DNA of 64,000 bases from Nereocystis luetkeana (Eukaryota; Sar; Phaeophyceae; Laminariales; Laminariaceae), in NCBI GenBank assembly GCA_031213475.1, contig JARUPZ010000002.1, positions 15,624,738-15,688,737 on the forward strand, in the 5' to 3' direction. Positions 13,601 through 27,509 of this stretch are shown here, one piece after another. Position numbers and translations under genes: made by a program. The stretch's first letter is position 1, and each line of letters opens with the position of its first letter. Below the pieces are notes generated by a model. The model did not search any database, was not told where the DNA came from, and worked only from the letters and a program-made list of their open reading frames with translations.

Positions 13601-16600
13601 CGGCGGTGAAAAATCCGCCGCTCTTTTTTATGGTGCCGAGACCCCTTTGATAACAGTTTTGAAAGATGGCTCTTGACGAGCACCTGTACGAAAGTTGGCT
13701 ACTGTACACAAATATCACGGTTCAAAGATCGGCTATCTGTCTTCTTCTCTTTGTTTTTGCTCGAGGCTGAACACGTGTAAATATAATGAGTACGCCGTTG
13801 ATGGGTCTTCAGCGGTAGCAGCTCCGCCTCATCGGGAACCTTGAACTTCCAGAATATTTCCTTTAGACGGTCGCCTCGCGAGTGAATTGCCACGCGCGGC
13901 AGCACGTTTTCCTGAAACGCAGCCGATCCCCGAGCCAAACACACAACACAGAAGAAGTGTGCTGGTTGATTCGGTCTATTAGTGGCAAGCACACAGTGTG
14001 TCGCACAGCCGAGTTTTTTACCAGGGGCCCAGAGAAGTTTGCGCCATTGTTTCTCCATCTCATCCCCCCCTCCCCACTACGGCACGCGCCTTGCATTTTT
14101 ATTGCGAGAGGGCTTCAGCTCTTTCTTTCCCTCGCAGGCTCGCACCGAGTGTTGTTTTAGTCATCACCAATAAACTGCTCAAAAATAAATGTAGTTGTAC
14201 GATAATATACCAGTCGAGATTTGAACCCCCGGCGCAGCCGCCTCAGTAGTAGTGATATATCACAGAATTACCTGCTAAGTGCCTATCGTGCTTGTACGGT
14301 GGCCAGGGGGGGGAAGGGGGGGGGGGGGGGCACATACATACATGCAGTCTTTGAGTACTCCAGGTAAAAACTCCTTGAAGCGGAGTCGTGTGTGATTTTA
14401 CCGTGTGTTTTAACCGTGTGCTTCACCGTGCGCTTTCACCGTGTGCCTTTCGCAGGTGAACCCCCCTGCTGTTGGCTTCCTGCTGTGTCTCGTCGGCACG
14501 GCGTGCGTGATGGGTTGGTTCGGACACAACCATTGGAGGTAAGCGGAGCCAAAAGCTGCAAATCCCTCGGGCAGAGAGATCGTTTATCCCCACTTCATGA
14601 TCTAGATGTCTCCAAGGCAGATCAAATCCGTTCCCGATCTTGCATGATGGTAGCCCATGCTGCCGAGGGGAGGGGGACGTATAGTCTGCATGATCCACTC
14701 CCGTACGAGCACATGTTTCCTGGGTTGGATCTGCGCTACGAAGATTCTGCACAACCTCGCAAATACGGGTAAGGTCAAGAACTACTGCAGATGATCTATT
14801 GATCATGACCGACTCGAGATGCGCAATACTGTGTCTTGAACCGCGGAGGAGAGAGGAAAGGGGGCATGCACACCCTCCGGCATTCTGCATGTCTTTTTTC
14901 TTAAAAAAAAAACTGAAGGTTTCGATTATCGGCCTCCAAAACGAGTACAAGTGCCCCCCCCCTCCCCCCTCCCCCCCCCCTCCCCCCGAATTGTAACCCC
15001 CAATCGCAACCCCCAATTGTAACCCCTAGTTGCTATTTCGAACTGCAACCCCGAATTGCAACCCCAAATTGAACATTTGCAACTGCTTATCGCAATCCCG
15101 AATTGCGACCCCGAACTGCAACCCCTAATTGCAACCCCTAATTTCAACCCCTAATTACCACCCCGAACTGAAACCCCAGATTGCAACCTCTAATTGCAAC
15201 ACCGAATTGCAATCACTGCCGTAGCGGCACGACTGACCTTTCTCTCTCCTCCCCCCCCCCCCCCTCCCCCCAACAACCGGAATGAAAGGGCTCGAGGATG
15301 GATGATGACCTGGCCCTCCCTGTTCTGCGTCGTGGGGTCGGTGCTGCTGCTCCTGGCGTTCCTAGCGGCCGTGGTTTTCGTCGACCCCACGACGTACTTC
15401 GGGTCCGAGGACTTAGACTTCTGTGGACTGACAAGCATTTTCTTCACCCTCGGCATGCTGCCGCTGGCGTTTCTCCTCTTTTCCAACGACGCAAAGGTTG
15501 AACAAGTTATAGAGTAGATACTATGTCCAGCAGCAGAAAGTAATACAGGAATGTCCTCAGGTGCTTCGGCAACAGAAGGCTGGCCCAAGGGTGGATCGTG
15601 ATCCAACCCGACCCGGCCCGTCCTCGCAAGTCTCCTGTCGTTCTTGCCTTATCCCAGATGTGGCACTACTCTAGGTTTACCCTTTTTTGCCAGTTCCGCG
15701 TTGGTGATGGTGGTGGTGGTGGTGATCCAAAAGTGAAATAAAAGAGCTTATTTTCTGCGAAACCTTCGATAAATAAATGTTGAAAATGCTGCCGTTCACG
15801 ACAAGGCTTAAATTATGCGCTTGCAGTTTTTTTTTTTTTAATCTTCGAATTCAGCCTCCAATGTTGGTTGGTGAAAATACTGATGACGTGTGTGTTGGAT
15901 CCTTTCTCCGCGACGAGATTTAAAGAAGAACGCGGCGATCCAACCCAATCTCTCCGTGCCATTTTAAGCACTGTTGTTGTTGTTGTTGTTGTTGTCTTCT
16001 TGGTTGCCCTTTTTGCCCTCGAAGGCAATAGGGTACACACCCCGGCGGGGGTCCTTTCTTCTGTGAAGCGCACAGCATCGCCACCAGAAGGCATTGCCTT
16101 GCGGTCGCGCTTCCGATGTCGTTTTTTTCATCAACGCATTGCATGACCGGCCCTCTCAACTACTGACAAGATGGCGCTTCTGATTCCGTCTCGAAACCTC
16201 CACTTTTTTTGCTCGATGGTGGCATCAATCGATCGGACAGCTGCAGCGCTCCGTGAAGAAGCTCGGTACATTGGTGGGAGAAGTCACGCGCCTCGAGGAT
16301 ATGAAGGGTACCAGCGCCGCCAAGTTTGTGAGTGTCCGTCCTCCTTCCAAGAAGACGCTGCTGCTGTTACGGAGTAATCAGGACCCCATAATGTGCGCTA
16401 AAACCTAGGTGTTCAAGTATTTTTACAGAGCACATTTGGTCCTGATTACTGTGCGTTCCCCCGTATTTACCTTTTTTAGGGCAAACTGCAGTCCCGCTTG
16501 GGCGCGTTAAAGGCATCGTTTGGGCCTACCAGGTATTGATTGTGATTCGGAGAGCGACTCGGATTATCGTAGACTGCTGAAGACTTATATATGGGCGGTG

Positions 16601-19600
16601 GCTTTTATGATGCGGCGAAGAGGGGGTCCGTCGGAATGAGCGGTTTGCTGGTACGTTGTCGTCGTGGACGCATCAATCATTGAACTACAGTAAATAGGGT
16701 ATACATCTATGTTGCTTGCCCGTGAGCTGTGTGAGCTCCTCCTGATCGCCCTCGACTGATACCTGTCCGAGCCTAAGAACCTTTCCAATAGGGCCTTAAC
16801 GTAAACACGTGCTGTGCACGACAACAGAGGCAGCACTTATTGGCCAGAACATTTTCCGACAGACCGACTGACTACTCGATATCGGAGAAACCACCCCAAA
16901 TATCGATGGAATCCCGTCCATGTTGGAACGTTCGTTTGTGCAACCCACTATCAATAGGTCGTGGGGAGTGTTTTTACCTTTTTGTTGTTCTCTATGGTCA
17001 GTTTCGTGTGTAGGCGGGGCAGAGAAAGTGAGGTAGAGAACTCCCTCGAGTGACGAGCATCACGAAGAAAAAAAACGAGGGCTACGTATTACCCCTAGCG
17101 TACGCAGCACGTGAGATTTGTACTAGTTTTAGCGCAAAGCGTGATTTGTCCTGGTTTGAGTGTTTGGGGATGGTCCGTCAAGCGGGTCAAAGCCAGGGCC
17201 TCTTCACGTCTAAATATAATACTTTTGGTGTATGGGCCGGTCCGTCCGGCGGTCAAAGTCAAGGTTTTTCTTTGTTTCATTGTACTAGTTTTAGTGTGGA
17301 AAGGGGCGGTCCGTCAAGCGGGTCAGAGTCAAGGCAATGAATAGCACAGGGAGACGTCCTGAGCGACACAGGTGGTTTGCCGTCCGGCGGATCACTTTGA
17401 AGAAAATGCTTTAAGGATTACCCTGGACTGGGTAATCGGTAGATCTTTTACCCCTATAGCTCAGTAGGTAACACCTTCACATTTGACGTTGTCGAGGGCA
17501 CAGGTTCGAATCTCACTTTGAACGTTTCTTTATAGAAACGCTTGCGCGTGCGGTCCCTGAAGACACATGTCCCTTGCTCCCCAGATATTGGGCCGAAGCG
17601 GGTAGGTCAACGTACGGCCATATACGGTACCGAAGCCCCAGATATCCCGCCGATCAGAGGGAGGGAGAGTGTTAATAAGGATTACCCTGGGCTGGGTAAT
17701 CGATCCGTCTTTTAACCCTTTAGCTCAGCAGGTAACACCTTCACAAAAACCAGTACAGCGATAGACAGGCTTGTTGTGTCGTGCCAACCTGTTTGTTGTT
17801 GTTGTTGCGCGCGTGCCTCCCGCCTTTATCATACGCCTATTAATAGAGAGAAACGACAACCAATGCCTATTATACGTACCAGGTAATCGACAACGAAAAA
17901 AAAACGTGAGCTGTGAGATCGAGGAAATCGTTCAAACTCATCTTTGCGAGCTGTGTGTGATATCATCGTACTTCGATCTCGCACACTGCGGACTTTACAT
18001 GACCTCACGCCGGATGTTATAAGCCCCTCCCTGCCGATATTTTGCGTCCCCAACAACACGTTGCCTGCCGTGGCAGTCACCGACGCTCAAGCGCACCCTG
18101 TCGGAGGAGATGATGTTAAACCCCGGAGGGAACAGCGTGGGACGTCTGGCGGCGAAGCGGGGGGACGTGGGTCACACGGAGGAGCTCATGGCGAAAAACC
18201 CATTTTATGCTCTCCTCGGAGACTGCTACACGATAGTGGTGATACCACGTCGTCAGTCCTCCGTTCGACTTTTTCGCCGTGTTCACAATCGGTGCACAGG
18301 CAGTAAGGGACAGCTATTCAGTACCAACAAGAGAAGAGCGGAAACACGAAATAACGTTTATATAGTAGTTCATGTGAAAAACCAAGCGGTTCTGATATTT
18401 TCGCCCTGAGTGGCCAAACAGTGAGACAACGACCAATGAGACAGGCACAGGCCGAGATTTCACCCGGGAAATCAGAAAATTTGGCAGACACGATGAGCTA
18501 TAAGTCATACCAGGTACTGCTGTAGGTCCACATCAGGAATATATCAGCCCTAATTGATCTACCTAGATCATGAATGGGAATGATCTGTAGATGATATGTA
18601 GATGAGTAGCTCGACTCAACAGCCTCAACAATGCCCCTTTACCCTCCGTTATTGTGGTTGACGTAAGCAAGTAGCGCCGGCAGCTGAGCGTTCTGGCGCA
18701 AAAAAAAAGATGTTGTTGGCAAAAACAAAAAACAAAAAAACAGAGGTGCTTGCGCTTTTATCGCCCTCGAAAGCTCCGACTCCCGCATTACCGTAAGCCG
18801 ATCGGCCACACCAACGCCGCGATAACATGGGAAAACCTTCAGACGCGCAGCACACACTCAACTCCGCTATTTTCATCACACAATATATCGGGCGTAAACT
18901 TGTCGTGTACGTATGAACGAACCCTTTTGACTTGGTTATGTTACAGCGACCGAAACAACGAGGAGAGTAATATGCGTTTTTTAAAATAATAATAATAATA
19001 ATAATAACCGTATAATAGACGATATCATACGAAAAACGCGTGCAGCGGGACAAGCACCCAATCATCGCAATGCACGCTTGTCGCGCGTGTCTCTCTCTAC
19101 GGTGCAGCTTGGACAACGCCTGCATATTTTCTGATTAGACTACCCCAGCCTCTGCTTCGTGTTATGGATGAACATAACTATATACTTCAGATCCAAACAT
19201 GGTCGGTAAACACATGAGGATACATTTGGGGGGCTTATCGCAGTTTCTGGCTACGATGCCCCCTCCCCCGTAGTATTGCCGATCATCCTTGTAGTTTTTG
19301 CATATTTTTTCCTGCGAAGTCTGACAACAGGGGGGCAATAGCTGATAGAGGAGAGGATCGATGCCCTGTTATGTATGTGTGTCGGTATGTATGTATGTAT
19401 GTATGTATGTATGTATGTATGTATGTATGTATGTATGTATGTATGTATGTATGTATGTATGTATGTATGTATGTATGTATGTATGTATGTATGTATGTAT
19501 GTATGTATGTATGTATGTATGTATGTATGTATGTATGTATGTATGTATGTATGTATGTATGTATGTATGTATGACATTGTATGTATGTATGTATGTATGT

Positions 19601-22600
19601 ATGTATGTATGTATGTATGTATGTATGTATGTATGTATGTATGTAGGTATGTATGTATGTATGTATGTACGTGCGTGCGTGTTCTTCACACTAGACCGCT
19701 ATTGCCACCCGTCGACGTCCAGCACACCTATTACGGGGGACCATAGTAAACAGGATCAAACATAGTGAGTAAACATAGGGAAATATATAGATTTTTGTGT
19801 GTAACGTAGGTCCTATTTACTATGGTCCCCCGTAAAAGTGCCCGTGCCGACAGAGACACAAGTTCTGTATAAGTCATACGACTTTACGACACAGGAAAAC
19901 TACAGCGGCGCAATGCAGTAAGCAGAGTAAACGATCCACTGCCGATGTGTGCGTGTGTTGGTTGTGAATTTATTGATATGCGTTTCTCATCCCACAATGT
20001 GCACCATGAGCTTCGACGTCGAATCCCACTCATGAATTTTCCCCGAAATAATAACGAAAGAACACCCTAGGAAAACTAAAAAAAGAAAGAAACAATCTTG
20101 CAGTCACAGGTAGGTGTCGCCCCTGCCCCCCCCCCCCCCCCGATGCGTGCCTTCATTTTTATCGCCCATAGGGTTCGGCATCCCGACTCCTGGTCGATTT
20201 TCACCGAATGTTCCTAACTCACGCTCTCGGGCTTTCCGCTAATCATCAATTTTTAGGCATGACATATGTATAATAAGCCGATACACTCGGTGATGTTTCT
20301 CTCGACCACACCCCACAAGTCTTTGTTCTCGACGAGCGTTTTGTTAAAAGAAACGGCGGTTTCAACCTTTTTTCCCCCAAACGTTTTTTTCCCACCCTCT
20401 CGTTGTTGTTTTTTTCTGCTGCAGGGGTCGATCAAGACCTTCCGGTTCAGCGACGTCCTCTCGGCCACCCTCGCAATCCCGGCCTTCACGAAAAAGCGGC
20501 GGAGTCGCTTCCTTTACGGCCTCTCTGTGATGTTCCTGTTGGCATACATAGCGGTTTCGGCTTCGAGGACGAAGTACGGACACGTGAGAGGGGGAGAGAA
20601 GGGAGAGCGAGGAAAACTACGTCGTTAGTCTCATCATGCGACAAACGGCAAAAACAAAAACAAAAAGTACAAGCATTCGCGAAGGCTGCTTGCTGCCGGG
20701 GACATGTGTTGCCTATCAATGTTGTTGGATGAGGAAAAAATACAACTGAAATGAGCACTACTGCAGTGTCAAAGAATGGAAACTATTGCGGGAGACCATA
20801 GTTAATAGGACCAAATATTGTTTGAAAAAGTGGTTAAATATATAGTTTTTTATGTATACCATAGGTCCTATTAACTATGGTCCCCCGTAATACTGAAAAA
20901 TAAGGAAGAGTGACAAAGTTTAATAATACAACTTGGTGGAAGCGTTTTGTTTTTTTTGGAAATTAATGAAACTGAAGATTAAAAAAAGGCAAATGAAAGG
21001 TACGGCTCAATAGTACGCTCTTAGCTTTTGACGGTGTGATGGAGCTTCCGACCACGTACAACTAGCTTCCACCACCACGTCGGCGCGGTTGGGGCTCGCG
21101 TGATTAAATACTAGGTATGAAATGTCCCAGGTAGGCAATACCCAGCGATCCAGCCATGATCGCACTATACGTATCAATAATCCTTACTGGTTGTATAGAC
21201 GCCTGCTCGCTTAAACAAACCATAACGAGACAAAAAGCAGAACACGAAGAACCCAAAACGACCGGTGACGAAGCAAAAACGAACCAACCATCTAACGTAT
21301 TGCTTTTGGCCCTCCGGCTGGAGGAATGCCTTGCAGCTGCTGCTGCTTGATTGCGCTCGGCAATGAAAATGACGGACATGGTGGTTAGGGCCGCGGGAGG
21401 GGGGCCCCATTGTTTTTCCCTTACAGACGTACATCCTTCCCTGCACCTCACTACGTGACGGCGCACCCCTCTTATCCCCCCCCCCGTCATTACCCCTCCT
21501 CCCCCTCCCCCCCGCCCCCCCGCCTCCCCCCGAAACCAAACAGCTAGCGGTGGTTAACATAGTCACTCTGCTGGTGCTAGATAGCTGCCACTTCAGCATA
21601 CACCGCGGGTCCATCTACTGGTCTCCCGGCTACGGCATCATGCTCATGGCGTCCGCCCGCGTGGCGATGATTGCGTTCATGGCGGGGCTGTGGATGGTGG
21701 GCTATTCGATCGCGTTTGTTGTCTACGGCGGGGCGCTTGTTCGCGAGGTAACGCCGAGGGGGTGGGTGTGTGGGTGGGGTGTCGAGTAGGCCGGGGAATT
21801 TCGAGTGGCCGAGGGGTTCTGAGCAAAACGTAGACTACATATCGACCGTGTACAACGCTGGCTGTTACGCTTCTGCTTCTTTGGCACAGCACGTACTGTA
21901 GCATTCCATGCCACTGAAAGTTGACTCGTGGTGTAGATAAAATAGACAGTTACTGAACATTTATCAGGCCGTTAAGCTGGATGTTTCCCGTTTCTCAGCA
22001 GGCGCTGATGGCGGCAAGGGGTACGATGAAAAACAGAAGTAGGAGCCATCATAACAGCATAAGTTTCGTGTATTGTTTATACTAATTCGTCCATCGGACA
22101 ATGCGCAAGTGAGCGAGCGGGTATCACCAACCAAATAAACGACAAAACTACCGTGCACCAGGTATTGATTTTGTTGGCGTTCCGTACTTATTTGCAGAAA
22201 AGCATCAGGTATAACATCTCGCAAACCGGGGTGGACTTCAATCAGTGTTTTTTCACGGATTTCGCTTGGACGCTGGAGTCATTGACCACACACACGAGCG
22301 TGCGTGCCTGCCATCTGTTTTTTCTTTTTTCCTCGGGCGCAATTTATTTCTCTACCTTCCCCCGGTCGGGCGTGGTGGAACGGCCCGTCTCGATCGACGA
22401 TCGTTTCGACAAACCTCACCACGTACGAGTACGTAAATAATTTGGACGCGCACAAGAGCCCCACACCCTCCGGACAAAAGACACACCTACAGCAGTAGTA
22501 CCCGGTGTGTGTTAATACTGCACACACGAAAAACAGGTTGAAACTGCTGTTGACCGTTAAAGTGGCGTCTACAACCTCCAGCCCGCTAAATCAAGGACGA

Positions 22601-25600
22601 ACGCGCGTGCCCCCCTCCCCCGCAGGTGGTCACACACCGTTTGCCCCAACTCAACAAGGAAGAGGCCGGAGCCGTGGTCTTCCTAGGGCACGACCCGAAG
22701 GGGACCAGGTCTGACGACATCGCGGCAAACCCCGAGGTAACCGTCCTACTTGCGTACGTATAAAGTGTAATTTGTCGGTGAGCGGGTATGCCTACATCCG
22801 ATAATTAATCGAAAGGTGTCCGGAGTTTTTTCTTCCTTCGCTTGGAAACGGAGGGATATATATATGTAAAAAAATATTTGACGATATTGACGAGGGGAAG
22901 AAAAACTGCCGCTATATACTGGTGTGCATTGTCGGACCTCAACAGGCTGCGCGAATGAACGCAGTTAGTTGCGATCTCGCTCAGTTTTTGTTCTTCATGA
23001 AAATTAAAAAAAATGTTAGCTGTGAGTTCGACCGATTGAGTGGTTGTTACTACTAGCGGTATACTTCGGGTGCGCGTTTTTTTTTAGGGTTCCAGCTTAG
23101 CAGTGACGAAAAGCCTCTGTTCTCCCCCCTCCCGTCCTGGGTTGGCGTCGGTTGGCAACGACACTGAAAAGCATGCCGCTCACTACATGAGATAGACAAC
23201 CAGCGTACCGTTTTCTTCTTATTATTATTTTTGTGGTGGTCGGTCACAGCTAGCTGGCGATCGAGTTATAGATCGATTGTGCGGGGGTGAAGAACCTTTA
23301 CTCCGCACAAGGGGAATGTTCGTATCACGATTTGTATTACATAGTTCTCCCATTGGTGTCTCTGGAAGTGGCCACGCAGGAAAATAAACAACTCGTTGAA
23401 GCTGTCATCCATATTGCAAGTCCGCCTCACAAGCGGTTCGTAGTAGGATGCAGCTCACCCTTCATGTGACTCGCCGGGCACCTCACGGCGCTTCGCGCTT
23501 GGTACGAGCAATGTTTGCCTGGCCGGTGAAACCTCATCGTGCTCCGTCCCGGCATTGTAGGGGTGCGAGGGTCTATGGTCATATACACGACTACAGCCAT
23601 GCATGATATTGCGATAATGAATAAACCCCTCCACCTCTGTTATACATAGGTTGGGTTGGCGTCGGTTGGTAACGACGCTGTAATACATGCCGCTCACTAC
23701 GTGGGCTAAACAACCAGCGTACCGTTTTTTTTGTTTTTACTTTTGCGGTCGGTCACAGCTGGTGGTCGAGTAAGATCGTTTGTGCGAAGTAAGTGAAGAA
23801 TCTTTACTCCGCACAAGGGAATTGATCGCATCTCGTAGTGTTCATGGTAATAAACCCAAGAGGCAGTTACATAGTACTCCCATTGCTGTCTCTGGAAGTG
23901 GCCACACGGGAAGTAAAATAACTCGTTGAAGCTGTCATCCATATGCGAGTCCGCCTCACAAGCGGTTCTTCGTAGGGTGCAGCTCACCCTTCATGCGACT
24001 CGCCAGACACCTCAGGGCGCTTCGTGCTTGGTCACAGCAATCAATGTCTGCCTGGTGGGTGAAAAACCCGACGCGCTCCGTCCCGGCATTGTAGAGATGC
24101 GAGGGTCTATGGTCATATGCATGACTACGGCCACGCATGATATTGGGACAATGAATACACCCCTGTCCTTACGTTTCGTATTTCCGTCGTCCAGCTCGTC
24201 CTCGGCTACACGTGCCTATACTTCGTCCTCCTCTTGGTCATCCTGGCCTACGGTGCTCCCTCCTCGCTGCCCACGCCGACGGTTCCTCTCTGGGACCAGC
24301 AGTGGCCTGCCTACATATTTCTGCTGGCGGGAATTCTCGCGGTGGTGTCCGCAGGGCTCTTCGTCGCATGCCTCAGGTAATGCTTGCCATTTTTGTTTTC
24401 TAGGGGGTGCCGTACTTTGGCGCGCCTTTTCAGGGGCATTTCGTGGGTGCCCCCTTTATAGGAGAGCCATGCAAACTCATAGGAAACCCACGGGAGCCCC
24501 AGAGGAGTGTCATGGGAGACCTACCCATGGGCCGCGGCTAAACTACCTTCCTAACCCAGCCGAAAGGTATAAACAAATTGAGTTGTCTTCCTGACACAAT
24601 CCTAGGCGTTAAAATGTATGTTGCCTTTCTGACCTAGCCATAGGCTTTTCTTGAGTGTGTTGTGTTCCTGATCCAATCGAAGACTTTTGAAAGCGTGTTG
24701 TTTTTCGAACCCAGTCGAAGGCTGCCAAAAGTGTGTCGTATTCCTAACCCAGCCCAAGGCTCCGAAACGTGTTGCCTTCCAAACTCAGCCGAAGGCTTTG
24801 AAACGTGTGCTGTCTTCCCAACCCAGCCAAAATGATGTATATACTGTGTTGTCTTCTTGACCCAGCCAAAGGCTTAAGAACGTAAGCGCGCTATCTCCCC
24901 TGACCCAGACGAAGGCCTGTGCACAAACTGTGTTTCGGTCATCTCCCCCGCGTCCAAAATAAGTGTACCCGTGCGTTTCTTTGCGTGAACTGAGAGCAAC
25001 CTATTTTAGCAAGGCACGCATTATGGTTCTACTCTAGGCGATAGGAAATTCCAGGTGTATCTTCCCAACGCAGTCACAGGCTACGGGTATGAAGGAAGAG
25101 TGTTTCATGCATTCTCCACGCCTTCCTCCTCCCTGCCTCCCTCCCGTTGCCCGACATACTAAAAGCGAAATAGTCTTGTTTCAGTTTAATTTTCGTTGTC
25201 GTTGTTTATTTCGTTTGCCATCCGACCTTAACGTGCATGCAGCAGGAGCGTCAACAACGTTGATCGAAAGAAGAAAAGCAAGGGAAACAGTAATAAAAAA
25301 CCAACCTACTGGACAACTGCAGTAGGATATTGGACTGCAGTAGCTTCAACGTTGATCACCCATACATAAACATTCATACCCCGAAAGAAGAAGAATAAAT
25401 CAAAGCGAATCAAAGCTGCAAGGACACCGATATATGCACGAAGTATTTGCTCCCTTTTCTGTACCTACTGCTGTTTCAATCGTTTTCTCTGCATATCGTC
25501 TATACGTATATACTACTTGCACGTCAACCAGATCGCTATCTCTGGGCAAGCAGGGCATCCTCCCCGAGAGACTCGGCGCCGCCTTCCTCTGGCACCGCAG

Positions 25601-27289
25601 CGTGCGCCTACCGGCCATCCTGGCCACCGCGACCGCGCTGTCGGTGCTGTGCACGGGACTCCTCGTGTGGGCCGCAACAGGCTCTTCCGCCTCGTTCAAG
25701 ATTTCGCTGTGTCTACCCGCCATCGTGCTCGCCGGCAGCTCAACGTACAGGTTGGGATAGGCTAGCAATAACCCCCCCCCCCCCCCCCCCCCCCTCCCCC
25801 ATGCACACAAAAAACACCTGCTTGCATATTCCTTTCGAAGGCATGATTGCTTTTTGGGACGAGCTTTTTTTGTTATTTCTTACGCTCGAGTTTTTTTTCT
25901 TCTTTCCATGTGAAACAGAGCGCTCTTTGGTGAAGAGCTACAGTATCTGTACGTTTCGTTTTTCGTCCTTTCTTTCTCTTGAAATCGGTCCATCAAATCT
26001 GGAAAATGTTGCACCCCCTCCCCCCCTCCCCCCGCCTTGAACCATGGTAAATAGATGTTCATTTCACCCCCCGCGCTTCCGTCCCTCGCCGCCACAATTA
26101 CCCCGACCCGCCTTTGAAGAGCATGGCATGCCTCCTGTTACATGAGTGGATAATCTTGACTCGTTCTTTTTTGTCGGGGCCTAAGCATGTACCGGTATCA
26201 TAATTTGTCTTGGTAAAAAGTCTTATTCTAAGAGCCCGTGCATGTCCCTGCAGCGTAGCAGCACATCGTATGACGGCTTTTCTACGCGCGTAGCTTATTT
26301 TGCGCTTCTCCAAGGCAAGAGCCGCCACGCCCATCGAGGCTAATCCACCGCACGAGTGTCGACCGCACGACAGCTACAGGTATCACACGCCCAAAACGCC
26401 GAACGAAAGCCCCCCAGATAATCTACGCACCCTCCCAGCTAGTACAAGCAACTACTGTACAGTACCACCCCTGAGACGGATTCCCCACAGTATAACAGAC
26501 CAGACGCAACTACAAACAGTACCACCACTCACCTCGTAGAGACTACCGCATCTCCCTACAGCATAGTAGACGCAAAAACTACGGAAGTACGTATTGGTAC
26601 CACCCTGAAACCTACGGTACCAGTCCGACCAGAACTGTAGGTCACGATCCGACCTTGTTTGTCGCCATCTAAACGCCCCCTATATTAACGAGCACCTGGT
26701 TTTTCGTAGCCTCATTTCTCACTTGAGCAGCTCGATTACCTCACCCATGAAAACAACTCGACCCTTTTAGTGCCACAGGCCCGTTTTGGGGACAAACCAC
26801 TCGAAATTTGAGTGCAGTTCTAAAAGGGGGGAACAAAAAAATGAAAAAAAAGTGCAACCCGATGAAAAATCCCATGGCCTACGTGCACCAGGCATATTCT
26901 ATTCCCACATTAAATACCTGGTAATTGTTTCGTTGATTTTTCAGGTCTGTTTGGTAACATACTCTCTATGTCTTAAGTCACTGGCTTCTGGATTCCCTCT
27001 TGTGCGGGGATTGGTGTGATTGGAGCAAGCACTACACATCACTACGTACCAGATGGTTGGAAAAATAAATAAAGTGCAAAAAAACCCGAATAAATGCTAC
27101 GAGTACTCCTAAGGTGTCTCAGGGTAAAGTCGTTCTGGCCCGAAGAGGCGTTCCCACGCTGGATTGATTATAAGGGGCGCTTACACATTAATATTAAGAC
27201 TAAGCGGTTCTTATATTTTACACCCAGAGTAGTTAGTACACCCCGTAACTATCGTGTAGCACGCGCTTCGACCCCCAACAGCACGAGTG

Positions 27290-27331
<42 letters not shown>

Positions 27332-27462
27332 ATGGTAGTAGTGGTATTAGTGGTAGTAGTTGTAGCAGTAGGAGTAGTAGTAGTAGTAGTGGTAGCAGCA
27401 GCAGTAGTAGTAGTAGCAGTAGAAGTAGTAGTAGTAGTAGTAGTAATAGCAGTAGTGGTAGA

Positions 27463-27509
<47 letters not shown>

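Larger units (their letters stand above)
16533..18076. other. Intron with tandem tRNA-like repeats
   Basis: Holds three ~90-bp tandem units (17140-17335, each with GGTCCGTCAAGCGGGTCAAA or close), two tRNA-like repeats (17412-17530, 17677-17748) and a segment (17895-17950) repeated at 45288-45345. A missing phase-2 to phase-0 exon would fall here. Confidence 0.5.
18239..20424. other. Intron with (ATGT)n and a MITE
   Basis: Contains a partial GATCTAGAT repeat (18535-18615), an (ATGT)n microsatellite (19370-19668), an M1 MITE (19731-19835), a copy of the 7140 repeat family (19975-20075) and a C-run (20127-20141). Confidence 0.6.
22737..24194. other. Intron largely filled by two R1 repeats
   Basis: The ~500-bp R1 repeats at 23139-23630 and 23649-24160 take up most of this intron. 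The first 400 bp show nothing recognisable. Confidence 0.6.

Noticed and set aside
14191-14240. Reverse-strand GGGGGTTCAAATCTC resembling a tRNA T arm
   Set aside because: No matching D arm or acceptor stem could be drawn.
19361-19765. Long open frames on both strands across (ATGT)n
   Set aside because: Every frame is open because the 4-bp unit gives no stop codons; no coding signal.
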